Assembly: GCA_013204105.1 (NCBI GenBank)
Contig: JABMOM010000020.1
Span: forward strand, 1 to 64,000
Length of the DNA: 64,000 nt
Source: Flavobacteriales bacterium
GTDB taxonomy: Bacteria > Bacteroidota > Bacteroidia > Flavobacteriales_G > Salibacteraceae
Reading direction: 5' to 3'
The translations under genes and the position numbers were made by a program. Under the pieces are notes generated by a model. The model was not told the DNA's origin. It saw nothing but the letters and a program-made list of their open reading frames with translations, and did not search any database. Below are positions 1 through 8,161 of the stretch, piece by piece; within the stretch, counting starts at the first letter, position 1; each line of letters begins with the position of its first letter.

Positions 1-33
1 AGGCGTGGATGTATCGAGAACAACCTTGGGGAA

Positions 34-63
34 CTTCAATTTCAACTGCAACTTCAATCTCAA
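34..63. repeat. 6-nt periodic low-complexity tract
   Basis: Five consecutive hexamers of the form NNNCAA (cttcaa, tttcaa, ctgcaa, cttcaa, tctcaa) lie in phase. The same vocabulary (ctcaa/ctgcaa) recurs at 62071-62124. Bases 1-212 contain no gene I can support apart from this tract, the heptamer tract that follows and a candidate promoter. Confidence 0.6.
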
Positions 64-124
64 TGAGCTCATGTGCTAATGAGCCAATGTGCTAATCATC
101 TGACCCTCTAATTCACCAACCCAC

Positions 125-174
125 CTCGGCGAAGCCGAGCTAATCCCTAGTCCCTAATCCCCAGTCCCCAACAA
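125..174. repeat. Small hairpin followed by 7-nt periodic tract
   Basis: A perfect 6-bp hairpin (CTCGGC-gaa-GCCGAG, 125-139) is followed by in-phase heptamers from 140: ctaatcc, ctagtcc, ctaatcc, ccagtcc, ccaacaa. A second 7-nt periodic tract lies just upstream of dinB (57206-57275). Just before it, 71-96 has a repeated atgtgctaat unit. Function is unknown; this looks like degenerate intergenic repeat DNA. Confidence 0.55.
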
Positions 175-199
175 CCTATTCCCTAAACCTCCCCAACGC

Positions 200-207
200 T
201 ACCTTTG
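200..207 (+). promoter_or_regulatory. Candidate Bacteroidota -7 element for nnr
   Basis: TACCTTTG matches the Bacteroidota -7 consensus TAnnTTTG and lies 5 nt before the nnr ATG at 213, so the transcript would be nearly leaderless. No convincing -33 TTTG is seen. Confidence 0.35.
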
Positions 208-212
208 TCGAT

Positions 213-1730
213 ATGTTGAAGATCCTATCCAGAGAACAGATACGTGAGGCCGATCGAGTGACGATCGAACGAGAGCCGATTGAATCCGTTGATCTTATGG
301 AGCGGGCAGCGGAGGCTTGCACCGATTGGTTTGTTCAGCACTATCCATCTACCCGGCCTGTCATTGTACTCGCGGGTGTTGGAAATAATGGGGGAGATGC
401 TCTGGTCATGGCGCGTCGGTTGTTGGAGCAGGGATATCTGGTTTCGACATTTGTGGTGCGTTATTCGGAGAAGTTTTCTCAAGACATGCAGATCAATCTT
501 GATCGGCTCACGGCCGCAGGACATGAGGTTGAATACATTTTGGAGGAACGTCAATTCCCTTCTATTTCCAGCAATACGGTTGTGATCGATGGGCTATTTG
601 GCTCTGGACTGAACCGGAAAATAGATGGCCTAGCTGGCTTGTGCATCGAGCAGATCAACGCCAGCATTGCCGAGGTGGTTTCCATCGATTTACCTTCTGG
701 ATTGTACTCTGACAAGCACACACCGATCAATGGAATCGTGATATCCGCATCGCATACCTTGACTTTTCAGGTGCCGAAGCTGTCCTTCTTTGTGCATGAA
801 AATCAAGAGTGGATCGGTCGGTGGTCCGTGATTGACATTGGCCTGGACCCAGCCTATTTGGCTACCGTTGACTGTCCTGTCTACTATGTAAATTCCATTG
901 ATCAACACGCCTCTTTTTTTCACCGTGACCCCTACGATCACAAAGGCAAGTTCGGACATGGATTGCTCATCGCAGGAAGTCATGGTAAAATGGGAGCGGC
1001 TACCTTGGCTGCACGCGCCGCGTTGAGGGCGGGGATAGGGAAGTTGACTACTCACGTCCCTAATGCGGGATACGAAATCATGCAGATAACGGTTCCAGAG
1101 GCGATGTGCACGGTGGATGATTACGACGAATACGTAGGAGAATTACCCGACATCACACCATATGATGTCATTGGTATAGGTCCGGGCATAGGAAAGAATA
1201 AGAAGACGCGACGCGTATTAAAGACCCTCCTTCAATCAAGTAAGGTTCCCTTGATTTTGGATGCCGACGCCTTGAATCTCCTTGCCGAAAGCAAGGAATA
1301 CTTAAAGCTTCTTCCTAAAAATTCTATCCTCACACCTCATCAAGGTGAGTTTGAGCGCATGTTTGGTCCGGCAAAGAATTCCTTTGAGCGATTAACCATG
1401 CTTCGCGACGCCGCTAAGAAGTACGGAGTAATCATTGCGTTGAAAGGCGCCCATACGGCCATTGCAGCTCCCAATGGATCGGTATATATCAATGCCACAG
1501 GAAACCCCGGTATGGCGACAGCTGGAAGCGGGGATGTACTCGTGGGAGTCATAACAGCATTCGTTGCTCAAGTAAAAGATCCGTTGATCGCAACCATCTG
1601 CGGAGTGTACCTTCACGGAATGTCAGGAGACTTAGCGGCGGTGGAAGTAGGGAGACAAGCCCTCATCGCCTCAGACTTGATTGACCATTTTGGATCAGCT
1701 TTGAAATCAACCTTTGAAACATCAGCATGA
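213..1730 (+). CDS. nnr: Bifunctional NAD(P)H-hydrate epimerase / ADP-dependent NAD(P)H-hydrate dehydratase
   Basis: This protein repairs hydrated NADH/NADPH (NAD(P)HX): the N-terminal YjeF_N domain (about residues 1-215) epimerises the S/R forms and the C-terminal ribokinase-like domain (about 230-500) dehydrates the S form using ADP or ATP. Visible motifs are AGVGNNGGDALVMAR and IDGLFGSGLNR in the epimerase half, and GIGPGIG, LDADALNLL, LTPHQGEFERMFG and TAGSGDVLVG (catalytic Asp) in the dehydratase half. The 505-aa length fits the fused bacterial form. The ATG at 213 is supported by the start of the family alignment. The stop overlaps the next start as ATGA (1727-1730), implying translational coupling to the rhomboid gene. 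Cytoplasmic. Confidence 0.95.
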   Translation: MLKILSREQIREADRVTIEREPIESVDLMERAAEACTDWFVQHYPSTRPVIVLAGVGNNGGDALVMARRLLEQGYLVSTFVVRYSEKFSQDMQINLDRLTAAGHEVEYILEERQFPSISSNTVVIDGLFGSGLNRKIDGLAGLCIEQINASIAEVVSIDLPSGLYSDKHTPINGIVISASHTLTFQVPKLSFFVHENQEWIGRWSVIDIGLDPAYLATVDCPVYYVNSIDQHASFFHRDPYDHKGKFGHGLLIAGSHGKMGAATLAARAALRAGIGKLTTHVPNAGYEIMQITVPEAMCTVDDYDEYVGELPDITPYDVIGIGPGIGKNKKTRRVLKTLLQSSKVPLILDADALNLLAESKEYLKLLPKNSILTPHQGEFERMFGPAKNSFERLTMLRDAAKKYGVIIALKGAHTAIAAPNGSVYINATGNPGMATAGSGDVLVGVITAFVAQVKDPLIATICGVYLHGMSGDLAAVEVGRQALIASDLIDHFGSALKSTFETSA

Positions 1731-2323
1731 GTATTACATTGGTCATATTGGTCGCTTGTGTATTGGCTAGCGTCAGCGCGTTCAACAATCGAGACATCTT
1801 CTTTAAACTCGATTTTCAGCCCTACATGATCGATCAACGAAAGCAGTGGTATCGCTTCATTTCACATGCGTTTATCCACGCAGACTGGGGACACTTGGTG
1901 ATCAACATGTTTGTGCTCTATCAATTCGGCAAATTTGTGGAAGGAGCTTTTGCTGCGCTCTTTCCGGATAAGTGGGTGTTGTATTTCTTGATGTTGTACG
2001 TCGGAGGCATACTGTTCAGCACCATTCCTGGATATGCAAGGAATCGAAAGAATTACGCCTACCATGGAGTAGGCGCTTCGGGTGCCGTGAGCGCTATTGT
2101 TTACGCATTCATCCTGATCGACCCTATGGCACCGCTGGGCATCTTTCTGATCCCGTTTCATATACCCGCTTGGATTTTCGGGTTGCTCTACCTTGCACTT
2201 GAATACTACCTCGACAAGAACAGCAAGAGTCACATTGCACATTCGGCCCATTACTTTGGAGCTGTATTCGGATTGGTCTTCACGTTCATCCTCGAACCAC
2301 AATTGTTGCTGAGATTCTTTTAA
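1727..2323 (+). CDS. Rhomboid-family intramembrane serine protease
   Basis: A 198-aa polytopic membrane protein with about six hydrophobic segments. The rhomboid catalytic serine is visible in HGVGASGAVSA (S118) and the partner histidine in SAHYFGAVFG (H175), the expected Ser-His dyad on two membrane helices. An HADWGHL...N segment near residues 51-60 fits the conserved first-half motif of bacterial rhomboids. It is short, with no cytoplasmic extension. It is translationally coupled to nnr upstream (4-nt overlap), and the aminotransferase gene follows 3 nt after its stop, so the three are probably one transcript. The substrate is unknown. Confidence 0.9.
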   Translation: MSITLVILVACVLASVSAFNNRDIFFKLDFQPYMIDQRKQWYRFISHAFIHADWGHLVINMFVLYQFGKFVEGAFAALFPDKWVLYFLMLYVGGILFSTIPGYARNRKNYAYHGVGASGAVSAIVYAFILIDPMAPLGIFLIPFHIPAWIFGLLYLALEYYLDKNSKSHIAHSAHYFGAVFGLVFTFILEPQLLLRFF

Positions 2324-2326
2324 TCC

Positions 2327-3127
2327 ATGAAGCACTACCTCTTCACCAAGGGTGTTTTCAGCCCCGTAGAAGGACTATTACCTTCCAATAGAGGCTTTGC
2401 CTATGCCGATGGCTTTTTCGAGTCTGTACTCTGTCTAGATGGAAAACCAACGTTTTGGGATTTACGCGTGCATAGAATGCGTCGTGCGTCGGAATTTTTG
2501 AAGCTGGAAGCACTAGCATTTGATGACCTGCATAAGGCAATCGTGGCTGTCTTGACTGAACATCACCATTCTATTACGCGCATTCGATTGACGATTTATC
2601 GCGAAGGGGAGGGGCGCTACCTACCAGAAACGAATGTTCCGGCTGTATTGCTCTCTGTCGAAGACCTGAATGCATCTCCATTCCACAACACGCCGGCCAG
2701 GAGAATAGGGGTCTCGACTGTTCGACTTTTCAACTCACCCGAGGGAAACCATAAATTAATTTCCAAGCATGCTCAAGTGCGCGCGGCCTTGGAAGCCAAA
2801 GAGCGAGGACTTGACGATCTGATCATGTTGAACACAAGCGAAGAAGTATCTGAATTGATCGCTGGCAACCTCTTTGCCGTGATAGGAAGTGAAGTGCTTA
2901 CACCAAGCCTACGCGCAGGATGTCTGGATGGGGTGGCACGTCGAGTATTACTTGAATTGCCCCAGGTAAAGTCAGTGCGCCTCACGATGGAGCAGATCAT
3001 GGGAGCCGACGCCTTGTTCGGTGCGAACAGTGTGACGGGAGTGATGCCATTGGAATACGATAGTATCGCAGCGAATCCGGAGTTGATGATAGGATTCAAG
3101 GACCACCTTGAAAGTAGAATGTACTAG
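2327..3127 (+). CDS. Class IV PLP aminotransferase (PabC / IlvE-like)
   Basis: A 266-aa fold-type IV pyridoxal-phosphate enzyme. Features include the N-terminal GFAYADGFFESVLCLDGKP segment, the PLP lysine in NHKLISKHAQVRAALEA, and the glycine-rich cofactor region around SVTGVMPL near the C terminus. Family members are branched-chain aminotransferases, D-amino-acid aminotransferases or 4-amino-4-deoxychorismate lyases. The length and the short N terminus favour the PabC-like (folate) branch, but sequence alone does not settle the substrate. It is the third gene of the nnr-rhomboid operon and ends 9 nt before the convergent yqgE. Confidence 0.85.
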   Translation: MKHYLFTKGVFSPVEGLLPSNRGFAYADGFFESVLCLDGKPTFWDLRVHRMRRASEFLKLEALAFDDLHKAIVAVLTEHHHSITRIRLTIYREGEGRYLPETNVPAVLLSVEDLNASPFHNTPARRIGVSTVRLFNSPEGNHKLISKHAQVRAALEAKERGLDDLIMLNTSEEVSELIAGNLFAVIGSEVLTPSLRAGCLDGVARRVLLELPQVKSVRLTMEQIMGADALFGANSVTGVMPLEYDSIAANPELMIGFKDHLESRMY

Positions 3128-3136
3128 GAAGTAAGC

Positions 3137-3751
3137 TTAGTTGAGCGCTGGATCTTCTGGAAAGTCCGCCATGATTGAGAATTTTTTCCCCAATGCTCGT
3201 AGGCTTGATCGCCACATTTCTTCTGGACTATTCTCCATGATATCGCTTACCGTCAAATCACAGATGATCCAGCTCCTTTCTTTCAGCTCCTTTTCCAGTT
3301 GCTCAGCTCCCCATCCCGAATAACCGCCAAAGAATTTGGCCTGACCATCGCTCAACGTTCCACCCTTCACCAGTGCACTGATTTGATCAAAATCGCCGCT
3401 CCAGAAGAGGCCAGGAATGACTTCTTGCGCTTCTTGAACCGCATTGCCAAGGGTGTGAATGAAGAATAGATTTTCTGGATTCACAGGACCTCCGTAGTGA
3501 AAGCGGAAGGTGTGGGTGGGAAAACCTTCTATGATGTCGGCCATGTACAGCTCGGTGGGTTTATTGATCACCAAGCCAAAAGCTCCTTCATCCTTTGAAT
3601 ATTCCGTAAGTAGAATCACCGACCGGTTGAAGTTGGGGTCACCCAAGAAAGGCTCCGAGATCAAGACTTTTCCTTTGGCCAATTGATCAGGGGAAAAGCT
3701 GAAGCCCAGCTTGACGAAAAATTCGTTTTCTATGTTGTCCGGTTTAAACAT
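3137..3751 (-). CDS. yqgE: YqgE/AlgH family protein
   Basis: A 204-aa cytoplasmic protein of the YqgE/AlgH family (DUF179). The diagnostic N-terminal half is clear: GKVLISEPFLGDPNFNRSV, then EGAFGLVINKP, FHYGGPV and LFFIHTLG, followed by FFGGYSGWGAEQLEKEL. The family is widespread but its biochemical role is not established; links to alginate regulation in Pseudomonas are indirect. The gene is convergent with the aminotransferase gene and divergent from pdxH, whose start lies 212 nt away, leaving room for both promoters. Confidence 0.93.
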   Translation of the reverse strand: MFKPDNIENEFFVKLGFSFSPDQLAKGKVLISEPFLGDPNFNRSVILLTEYSKDEGAFGLVINKPTELYMADIIEGFPTHTFRFHYGGPVNPENLFFIHTLGNAVQEAQEVIPGLFWSGDFDQISALVKGGTLSDGQAKFFGGYSGWGAEQLEKELKERSWIICDLTVSDIMENSPEEMWRSSLRALGKKFSIMADFPEDPALN

Positions 3752-3963
3752 TCCGTGTGCAAAATAGATTTCCGCCCGCTTTAATGCAAGCGTCTGTTAG
3801 GAATAGACGAAAGTCAACTGCCTTTGGTCATGTTTACCGGCAAACTAAATGCGCAGCCTTAGGAATTGCTAAATTCGTGGAGGCCGCTGAAAGTCTCATT
3901 CCTGGTGATCTCGGAAGTGGAGATATGGCCTTGAGATTGAAAAGAACAAGTCAAAAAATAGAC

Positions 3964-4596
3964 ATGAGTTACGAAGCTGTACGAAAGGATTATGCAAAGC
4001 ACACCTTGGAAGAATCAGATTGTTTGTCCGATCCCATAGACATGCTCGACCATTGGCTGAAAGAGGCATTGATAGAAATGGAGGATGCCAATGCGATGAC
4101 GTTGACGACGGTCAGCCCGGAGGGTTATCCCGAAAGTAGGGTAGTGCTGATTCGTCAGTTGGATCAGGAAGGCCTGGTGTTCTATACCAACTACGAGAGT
4201 GCAAAGGGCAAGGACATAGCGAGCAACCCCAAGGTGGGTGTGAACTTCTTTTGGCCTTGGCTCGAACGGCAAGTTCGGGTTCGAGGTACCGCAGAGCGGA
4301 TATCCGCAGAGGCGAGCGATGCTTACTTCAAGTCAAGACCGCGAGAAAGTCAATTGGGAGCATGGGCCAGCATTCAAAGCGCAAAGATGACTGCGCGTAA
4401 TCAGTTGGACAAGCAATTATTGGAGTGCACAGAGCGATTCAAAGACCAAGATGTTCCGAGGCCTCCTCATTGGGGAGGCTTTCGAATCAAACCGCAATAC
4501 TTTGAATTTTGGCAAGGACGAACCAGTCGTTTACACGACCGGATCAAATATGAGTCCGTTGACGGCGGATGGAAACTGAGCCGATTGTTCCCTTAG
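3964..4596 (+). CDS. pdxH: Pyridoxamine/pyridoxine 5'-phosphate oxidase
   Basis: An FMN-dependent oxidase that makes pyridoxal 5'-phosphate from PNP or PMP, the last step of vitamin B6 synthesis and salvage. Visible family signatures are MTLTTVSPEGYPESRVVLIR, GLVFYTNYESAKGKDI, NFFWPWLERQVRVRGTAER, SRPRESQLGAWAS, and the C-terminal PPHWGGFRI...FWQGRTSRLHDR substrate/FMN-binding stretch. The reading frame is open back to 3757, but the 69 extra codons do not resemble the family. The ATG at 3964 (MSYEAVRKDY) gives 210 aa, close to the usual 215. Its stop lies 7 nt from the end of the convergent THX gene. Confidence 0.95.
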   Translation: MSYEAVRKDYAKHTLEESDCLSDPIDMLDHWLKEALIEMEDANAMTLTTVSPEGYPESRVVLIRQLDQEGLVFYTNYESAKGKDIASNPKVGVNFFWPWLERQVRVRGTAERISAEASDAYFKSRPRESQLGAWASIQSAKMTARNQLDKQLLECTERFKDQDVPRPPHWGGFRIKPQYFEFWQGRTSRLHDRIKYESVDGGWKLSRLFP

Positions 4597-4603
4597 GGAA
4601 AGC

Positions 4604-4867
4604 TTACTTCTTAGCGGCAGCCTTCTTAGCGGCAGCCTTCTTAGCGGGAGCTTTTTTAGCTGCGGGGGCTTTTGCCTTTGTCGCAGCTGTCTTCTTGGCG
4701 GGAGCCTTCTTGGCCGGAGCAGCCTTCTTCTCACTTGCGGCGGCTGCCATAGTTTCTTCATTCATGACCTTAGTAACTGGACGATCACGCTTCTTCTTTT
4801 GACGGGTCTTCCCGTAACTTCCTGCTATTATTTTTCCGCGTGTTGTTTTCTTATCTCCTTTTCCCAT
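4604..4867 (-). CDS. 30S ribosomal protein THX with histone-H1-like Ala/Lys/Pro tail
   Basis: The first ~27 residues (MGKGDKKTTRGKIIAGSYGK followed by TRQKKKR) are the small ribosomal protein THX, known from Thermus and Bacteroidota to sit in the head of the 30S subunit. The start is the ATG at 4867; the frame continues upstream to 4927 but those residues are unrelated and cover the promoter. After a short linker, the last ~40 residues are a tail of PAKK/AAAKK units like histone H1 C termini, encoded by visible direct DNA repeats at 4607-4660. THX is normally about 25-45 aa, so this 87-aa form is an extended version. It could bind rRNA or DNA non-specifically; that is inference. Confidence 0.8.
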   Translation of the reverse strand: MGKGDKKTTRGKIIAGSYGKTRQKKKRDRPVTKVMNEETMAAAASEKKAAPAKKAPAKKTAATKAKAPAAKKAPAKKAAAKKAAAKK

Positions 4868-4890
4868 GGTCAATTTTTTTAGGTGAACGA

Positions 4891-4898
4891 CAAATATA
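4891..4898 (-). promoter_or_regulatory. Candidate -7 element for THX gene
   Basis: On the minus strand this reads TATATTTG, matching TAnnTTTG, 23 nt upstream of the THX ATG. It lies between the HU terminator and the THX start, so THX appears to have its own promoter. No clear -33 motif. Confidence 0.4.
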
Positions 4899-4927
4899 GA
4901 AATCCGAAGGTAGTGGCTTTTACGCAT

Positions 4928-4964
4928 AAAAAAAGGGTCTGAAAACCGAGGTTATCAGACCCTT
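4928..4964 (-). terminator. Rho-independent terminator of the HU gene
   Basis: An 8-bp perfect stem (GGGTCTGA at 4935-4942 with TCAGACCC at 4955-4962) is followed on the minus strand by a run of seven T residues (4928-4934). It lies 20 nt after the HU stop. Confidence 0.85.
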
Positions 4965-4983
4965 CGAAATGCTTTTGCTTTTC

Positions 4984-5256
4984 TTAGTTCACAGATCCAC
5001 TAAGGTCAGCACCTGCTTTGAACTTAACTACGTTCTTAGCAGCGATTTTGATTTCCTTACCAGTTTGTGGGTTACGGCCAGTTCTAGCAGAACGCTTAGA
5101 AACTGAGAAAGAACCGAATCCTACGAGCGCTACACGGTTGCCCTTCTTAAGTGCTCCAGTAGTAGTGTCGATGAATGCATCTAATGCTTTTTTAGCATCA
5201 GCCTTAGAAATTCCGGCTCCATTAGCCATAGCTTCAATCAATTCAGCTTTGTTCAT
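4984..5256 (-). CDS. hup: HU-family DNA-binding protein
   Basis: A 90-aa histone-like protein that bends and compacts DNA as a dimer. The whole HU fold is present: [11 protein letters not shown] helix, then [20 protein letters not shown] and the [22 protein letters not shown] beta-arm with the intercalating proline in RNPQTG. Length is normal. It is a single gene with a strong terminator and its own upstream region (5257-5432). Adjacent THX also encodes a highly basic protein, so two abundant nucleic-acid-binding proteins sit side by side, each with separate transcription signals. Confidence 0.96.
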   Translation of the reverse strand: MNKAELIEAMANGAGISKADAKKALDAFIDTTTGALKKGNRVALVGFGSFSVSKRSARTGRNPQTGKEIKIAAKNVVKFKAGADLSGSVN

Positions 5257-5296
5257 GTTAATTGGTTTTTAGGTTAAACAATTTGTTTCAACGAGA

Positions 5297-5327
5297 CAAA
5301 TATTAGTCGGAACCTTAGAGACTGCAA
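5297..5327 (-). promoter_or_regulatory. Possible HU promoter
   Basis: On the minus strand TTG (5325-5327) is followed after 19 nt by TAATATTTG, a near match to TAnnTTTG with one extra base, 41 nt before the HU start. The rest of 5257-5432 shows no gene. Confidence 0.3.
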
Positions 5328-5432
5328 GCCTTTTGGCGCGTTTTGTTGATAAAAGCGCCCCTTTGTTAATAAGTGAGCCCCATTTTAGGGTGTTTTGCGA
5401 TCATTTGACCCTATAAAATTTGGAAAACCGCG

Positions 5433-5837
5433 TCATTGTTGGTCTACAAAGACCCGATCGCTTCCATCAAATTGTGGCGTTTGAATGCTCAAGACCTTCA
5501 TCGCTTCGTCGCTCAAAACCTGAACGGAGTGACGTGTTCCTTTTGGAATGAATACATAGTCGCCTTTTTGCATTACGCGTTCATCATCATCCAAGGTCAT
5601 CGTACCCTTTCCTTCCAATACATAAACAACCTCTGTATGCGCTGCGTGAAAATGCTCTTTCACAGACTGCTTCACCCAAATGACATAAGTGGTGGTGAGA
5701 GAGTCGTCGTCCAGTTTTTGCACGTGTATGTTGTCATATGCTCCGCTTGGTGCGAGATCTTCTAAAGACCTATACTGCTGCGCTGAACAAAGCGAAGAGA
5801 TGACGATGAACAGAATACTTACATGGATGGTTCTCAT
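5433..5837 (-). CDS. Exported cupin-domain protein
   Basis: A 134-aa protein with an N-terminal signal peptide (MRTIHVSILFIVISSLCSAQ) and a single conserved-barrel cupin domain. Cupin motif 1 is seen in HFHAAHTEVVYVLEGKGTM (metal-binding His/His/Glu pattern), and motif 2 in GDYVFIPKGTRHSVQ. These are the usual metal ligands, but the reaction cannot be named: small cupins include dioxygenases, isomerases and binding proteins. Probably periplasmic. It is divergent from ornithine aminotransferase, with 104 nt between the starts; no obvious terminator is seen downstream. Confidence 0.82.
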   Translation of the reverse strand: MRTIHVSILFIVISSLCSAQQYRSLEDLAPSGAYDNIHVQKLDDDSLTTTYVIWVKQSVKEHFHAAHTEVVYVLEGKGTMTLDDDERVMQKGDYVFIPKGTRHSVQVLSDEAMKVLSIQTPQFDGSDRVFVDQQ

Positions 5838-5888
5838 AGTGGTGTTATAAATAGATGTTCGACCAAGTTAAGGAAAGGGGAAAATTCG

Positions 5889-5916
5889 TTGAGCGGATAT
5901 TCAACTTCTATCTTTG
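5889..5916 (+). promoter_or_regulatory. Candidate promoter for ornithine aminotransferase
   Basis: TTG at 5889-5891 and TATCTTTG at 5909-5916 are spaced by 17 nt, a good match to the Bacteroidota -33/-7 pair. It lies 26 nt before ATG 5942 and would be inside the gene if the longer frame from 5855 were used, so it supports the downstream start. Confidence 0.45.
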
Positions 5917-5941
5917 GGCCCGATTACCAAAACGTAGGCAT

Positions 5942-7225
5942 ATGATTACATCATCACAACTAACCTCCAAGGAGGCGATCGAGCTCGAAGACAAGTATGG
6001 AGCGCATAATTATCACCCGCTGCCCGTAGTGTTGGACAGAGGAGAAGGTGTGTACGTGTGGGATGTTGAAGGCAAGCAGTATTACGATTTTCTTTCGGCG
6101 TACTCGGCCGTGAACCAAGGACATTGCCATCCGCGTATCGTCAGGGCGATGACAGATCAAGCGAGCAAATTGACCTTGACGAGTCGTGCCTTTTATAATT
6201 CTCGCTTGGGTGAATACGAACAATTCATCACTGACTATTTCAAGTTTGATAAAGTTTTGCCCATGAACTCAGGTGCGGAGGCTGTGGAGACTGCCCTGAA
6301 GTTGGCGCGCAAATACGGGTATGAGAAAATGGGCATCGCTGAGAACGAGGCGAAGATCATCGTTGCCAACGGCAATTTTCATGGCCGCACGACGACCATC
6401 ATCTCGTTTTCGAACGACCAAGATGCCAGAAAGAATTTCGGTCCTTACACCGAAGGATTCGTATCCATCCCTTACAATGACCTACAAGCGCTTGAGCAGT
6501 CGGTGAAGCAACCAGGCGTTGTGGCTTTTCTAGTTGAGCCCATTCAGGGTGAGGCAGGGGTCAATACCCCGGCCGACGATTACATCCGAAAGGCAAAGGA
6601 GATCTGCGGACAACATGACGTTTTATTCATCGCGGATGAAATCCAAACCGGTATTGCGCGCACGGGGGCTTTGCTTGCCGTTTGTGGGAAATGTTCCTGC
6701 GAAGGCCATTGCGAACGTCAAGCCGCAACCTATACGCGGCCCGATTTACTTATTCTAGGCAAGGCGTTGAGCGGTGGAGCGTATCCTGTTTCGGCAGTAT
6801 TGGCGGATGATGAGATCATGAACGTGATCAAACCGGGTCAACACGGAAGCACCTTCGGAGGAAATCCAATCGCTGCCGCCGTGGGTATGGCAGCTTTAAA
6901 GGTGGTAAGCGACGAGCACCTAGCCCAGAATGCTAGAAAGCTCGGGGATATCTTCCGCGCTGAAATGCAAGCCTTGGTGGATGAGTTTGACATCTTAAGA
7001 CTTGTCCGAGGCCGTGGGCTGCTGAATGCACTGGTCATCAATGACGATGAGGATAGTTCAACGGCTTGGGACATCTGTGTGCGTTTGAAAGACAATGGAT
7101 TGCTGGCGAAACCCACCCACGGGAACATCATTCGTTTCGCGCCGCCTTTGGTAATGACCGAAGAGCAGTTGATGGACTGCGTGCGCATCATCCGCGAAAC
7201 AATCATCGAACACATCAACGGCTGA
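5942..7225 (+). CDS. rocD: Ornithine--oxo-acid aminotransferase with Cys-rich insertion
   Basis: A PLP enzyme converting ornithine plus 2-oxoglutarate to glutamate semialdehyde and glutamate, linking arginine and proline metabolism. Family signatures are [52 protein letters not shown] and the PLP lysine in [26 protein letters not shown] follows. The ATG at 5942 gives 427 aa with the standard N terminus. Unusual: between ARTGALLAV and [10 protein letters not shown] there is an inserted loop with C248, C251, C253, H256 and C257 (DNA 6683-6712), where the human enzyme has a short Cys-free stretch. It looks like a metal-site candidate. lipA follows 54 nt downstream on the same strand. Confidence 0.93.
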   Translation: MITSSQLTSKEAIELEDKYGAHNYHPLPVVLDRGEGVYVWDVEGKQYYDFLSAYSAVNQGHCHPRIVRAMTDQASKLTLTSRAFYNSRLGEYEQFITDYFKFDKVLPMNSGAEAVETALKLARKYGYEKMGIAENEAKIIVANGNFHGRTTTIISFSNDQDARKNFGPYTEGFVSIPYNDLQALEQSVKQPGVVAFLVEPIQGEAGVNTPADDYIRKAKEICGQHDVLFIADEIQTGIARTGALLAVCGKCSCEGHCERQAATYTRPDLLILGKALSGGAYPVSAVLADDEIMNVIKPGQHGSTFGGNPIAAAVGMAALKVVSDEHLAQNARKLGDIFRAEMQALVDEFDILRLVRGRGLLNALVINDDEDSSTAWDICVRLKDNGLLAKPTHGNIIRFAPPLVMTEEQLMDCVRIIRETIIEHING

Positions 7226-7279
7226 TACAATGCAGCATGACCCGTGTGGGTCAGCGCAACTAATAATTGGAAGAACAGC

Positions 7280-8158
7280 ATGGCAAACTTGCTCAAGAAC
7301 AAGGAAGACCAAGAGGTCAAGATCCGCAAGCCTAAATGGTTAAAGGTTAAGATCCCTGGAGGGAAGGATTATTTGAAGGTGAAAGAGGTGGTGGAGGAGC
7401 GAAACCTACACACGATTTGTTCCAGTGGTAAATGTCCCAACCAGAGCGAGTGTTGGAGCGCAGGTACGGCTACGTTCATGATTCTGGGCAACACCTGTAC
7501 GCGGTCTTGCCAGTTTTGCAACGTGGATACGGGAGCAGGTGAGGAGGTCGACATCTTCGAGCCGGCGAAAGTGGCAGAGAGCATTCGAGTGATGGGCCTT
7601 AAGCATGCTGTAATCACATCCGTAGATCGCGACGATCTGGCCGATGGAGGTGCGGGTCACTGGAAGAAAACGGTGGAAATGATCCGTAAAAAGAATCCCG
7701 GCGTGACGATTGAGACCTTGATTCCAGATTTTAAAGGGGAGTGGGAAAACCTCAACCCCATCCTCGAGGTGAAACCAGAGGTGGTGTCACACAACATTGA
7801 GACCGTTGAACGCATCACCAAGAAGGTGCGGATCCAGGCGAAGTATTGGCGAAGTATGGAGGTGCTGAAACGCTTGAAAGAAGGGGGCATCGAACGCACC
7901 AAGAGCGGCATCATGGTAGGACTCGGTGAAACGGAAGAGGAAGTGGTGCAGACGCTACAAGATCTTTATAACCAAGGCGTTTCAGTCGTGACGATCGGTC
8001 AGTACTTGCAACCTTCTAAAAAGCACCTGCCGGTTTCTGAATGGGTTACGCCCGAACAATTCGACCGGTACAAGGAGCTGGGCGAAGGATTGGGCATCGA
8101 GCACGTAGAAAGCGGACCGCTTGTCCGCAGTAGCTACCATGCCGAAAGGCACGTATAA
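7280..8158 (+). CDS. lipA: Lipoyl synthase
   Basis: A radical SAM enzyme inserting two sulfurs into octanoylated lipoyl domains. Both [4Fe-4S] clusters are accounted for: the auxiliary cluster CSSGKCPNQSEC (CX4CX5C) and the radical SAM cluster CTRSCQFC (CX3CX2C). The C-terminal RSSYHAE contains the conserved serine that ligates the auxiliary cluster. The frame extends to 7244, but ATG 7280 (MANLLKNKEDQ) gives 292 aa, the normal size. The fused E1 dehydrogenase at 27156-29132 belongs to a lipoate-dependent complex class and would be served by this enzyme. Confidence 0.96.
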   Translation: MANLLKNKEDQEVKIRKPKWLKVKIPGGKDYLKVKEVVEERNLHTICSSGKCPNQSECWSAGTATFMILGNTCTRSCQFCNVDTGAGEEVDIFEPAKVAESIRVMGLKHAVITSVDRDDLADGGAGHWKKTVEMIRKKNPGVTIETLIPDFKGEWENLNPILEVKPEVVSHNIETVERITKKVRIQAKYWRSMEVLKRLKEGGIERTKSGIMVGLGETEEEVVQTLQDLYNQGVSVVTIGQYLQPSKKHLPVSEWVTPEQFDRYKELGEGLGIEHVESGPLVRSSYHAERHV

Positions 8159-8161
8159 AGA

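Noticed and set aside
1-212. Possible end of an upstream gene
   Set aside because: No long frame enters the window; the sequence is made of short repeats and intergenic DNA.
3757-3963. 69-residue N-terminal extension of PdxH
   Set aside because: No family similarity; the ATG at 3964 begins the normal PdxH N terminus.
4569-4802. 77-aa plus-strand ORF rich in Ala/Phe
   Set aside because: Antisense to the PAKK repeat tail of THX.
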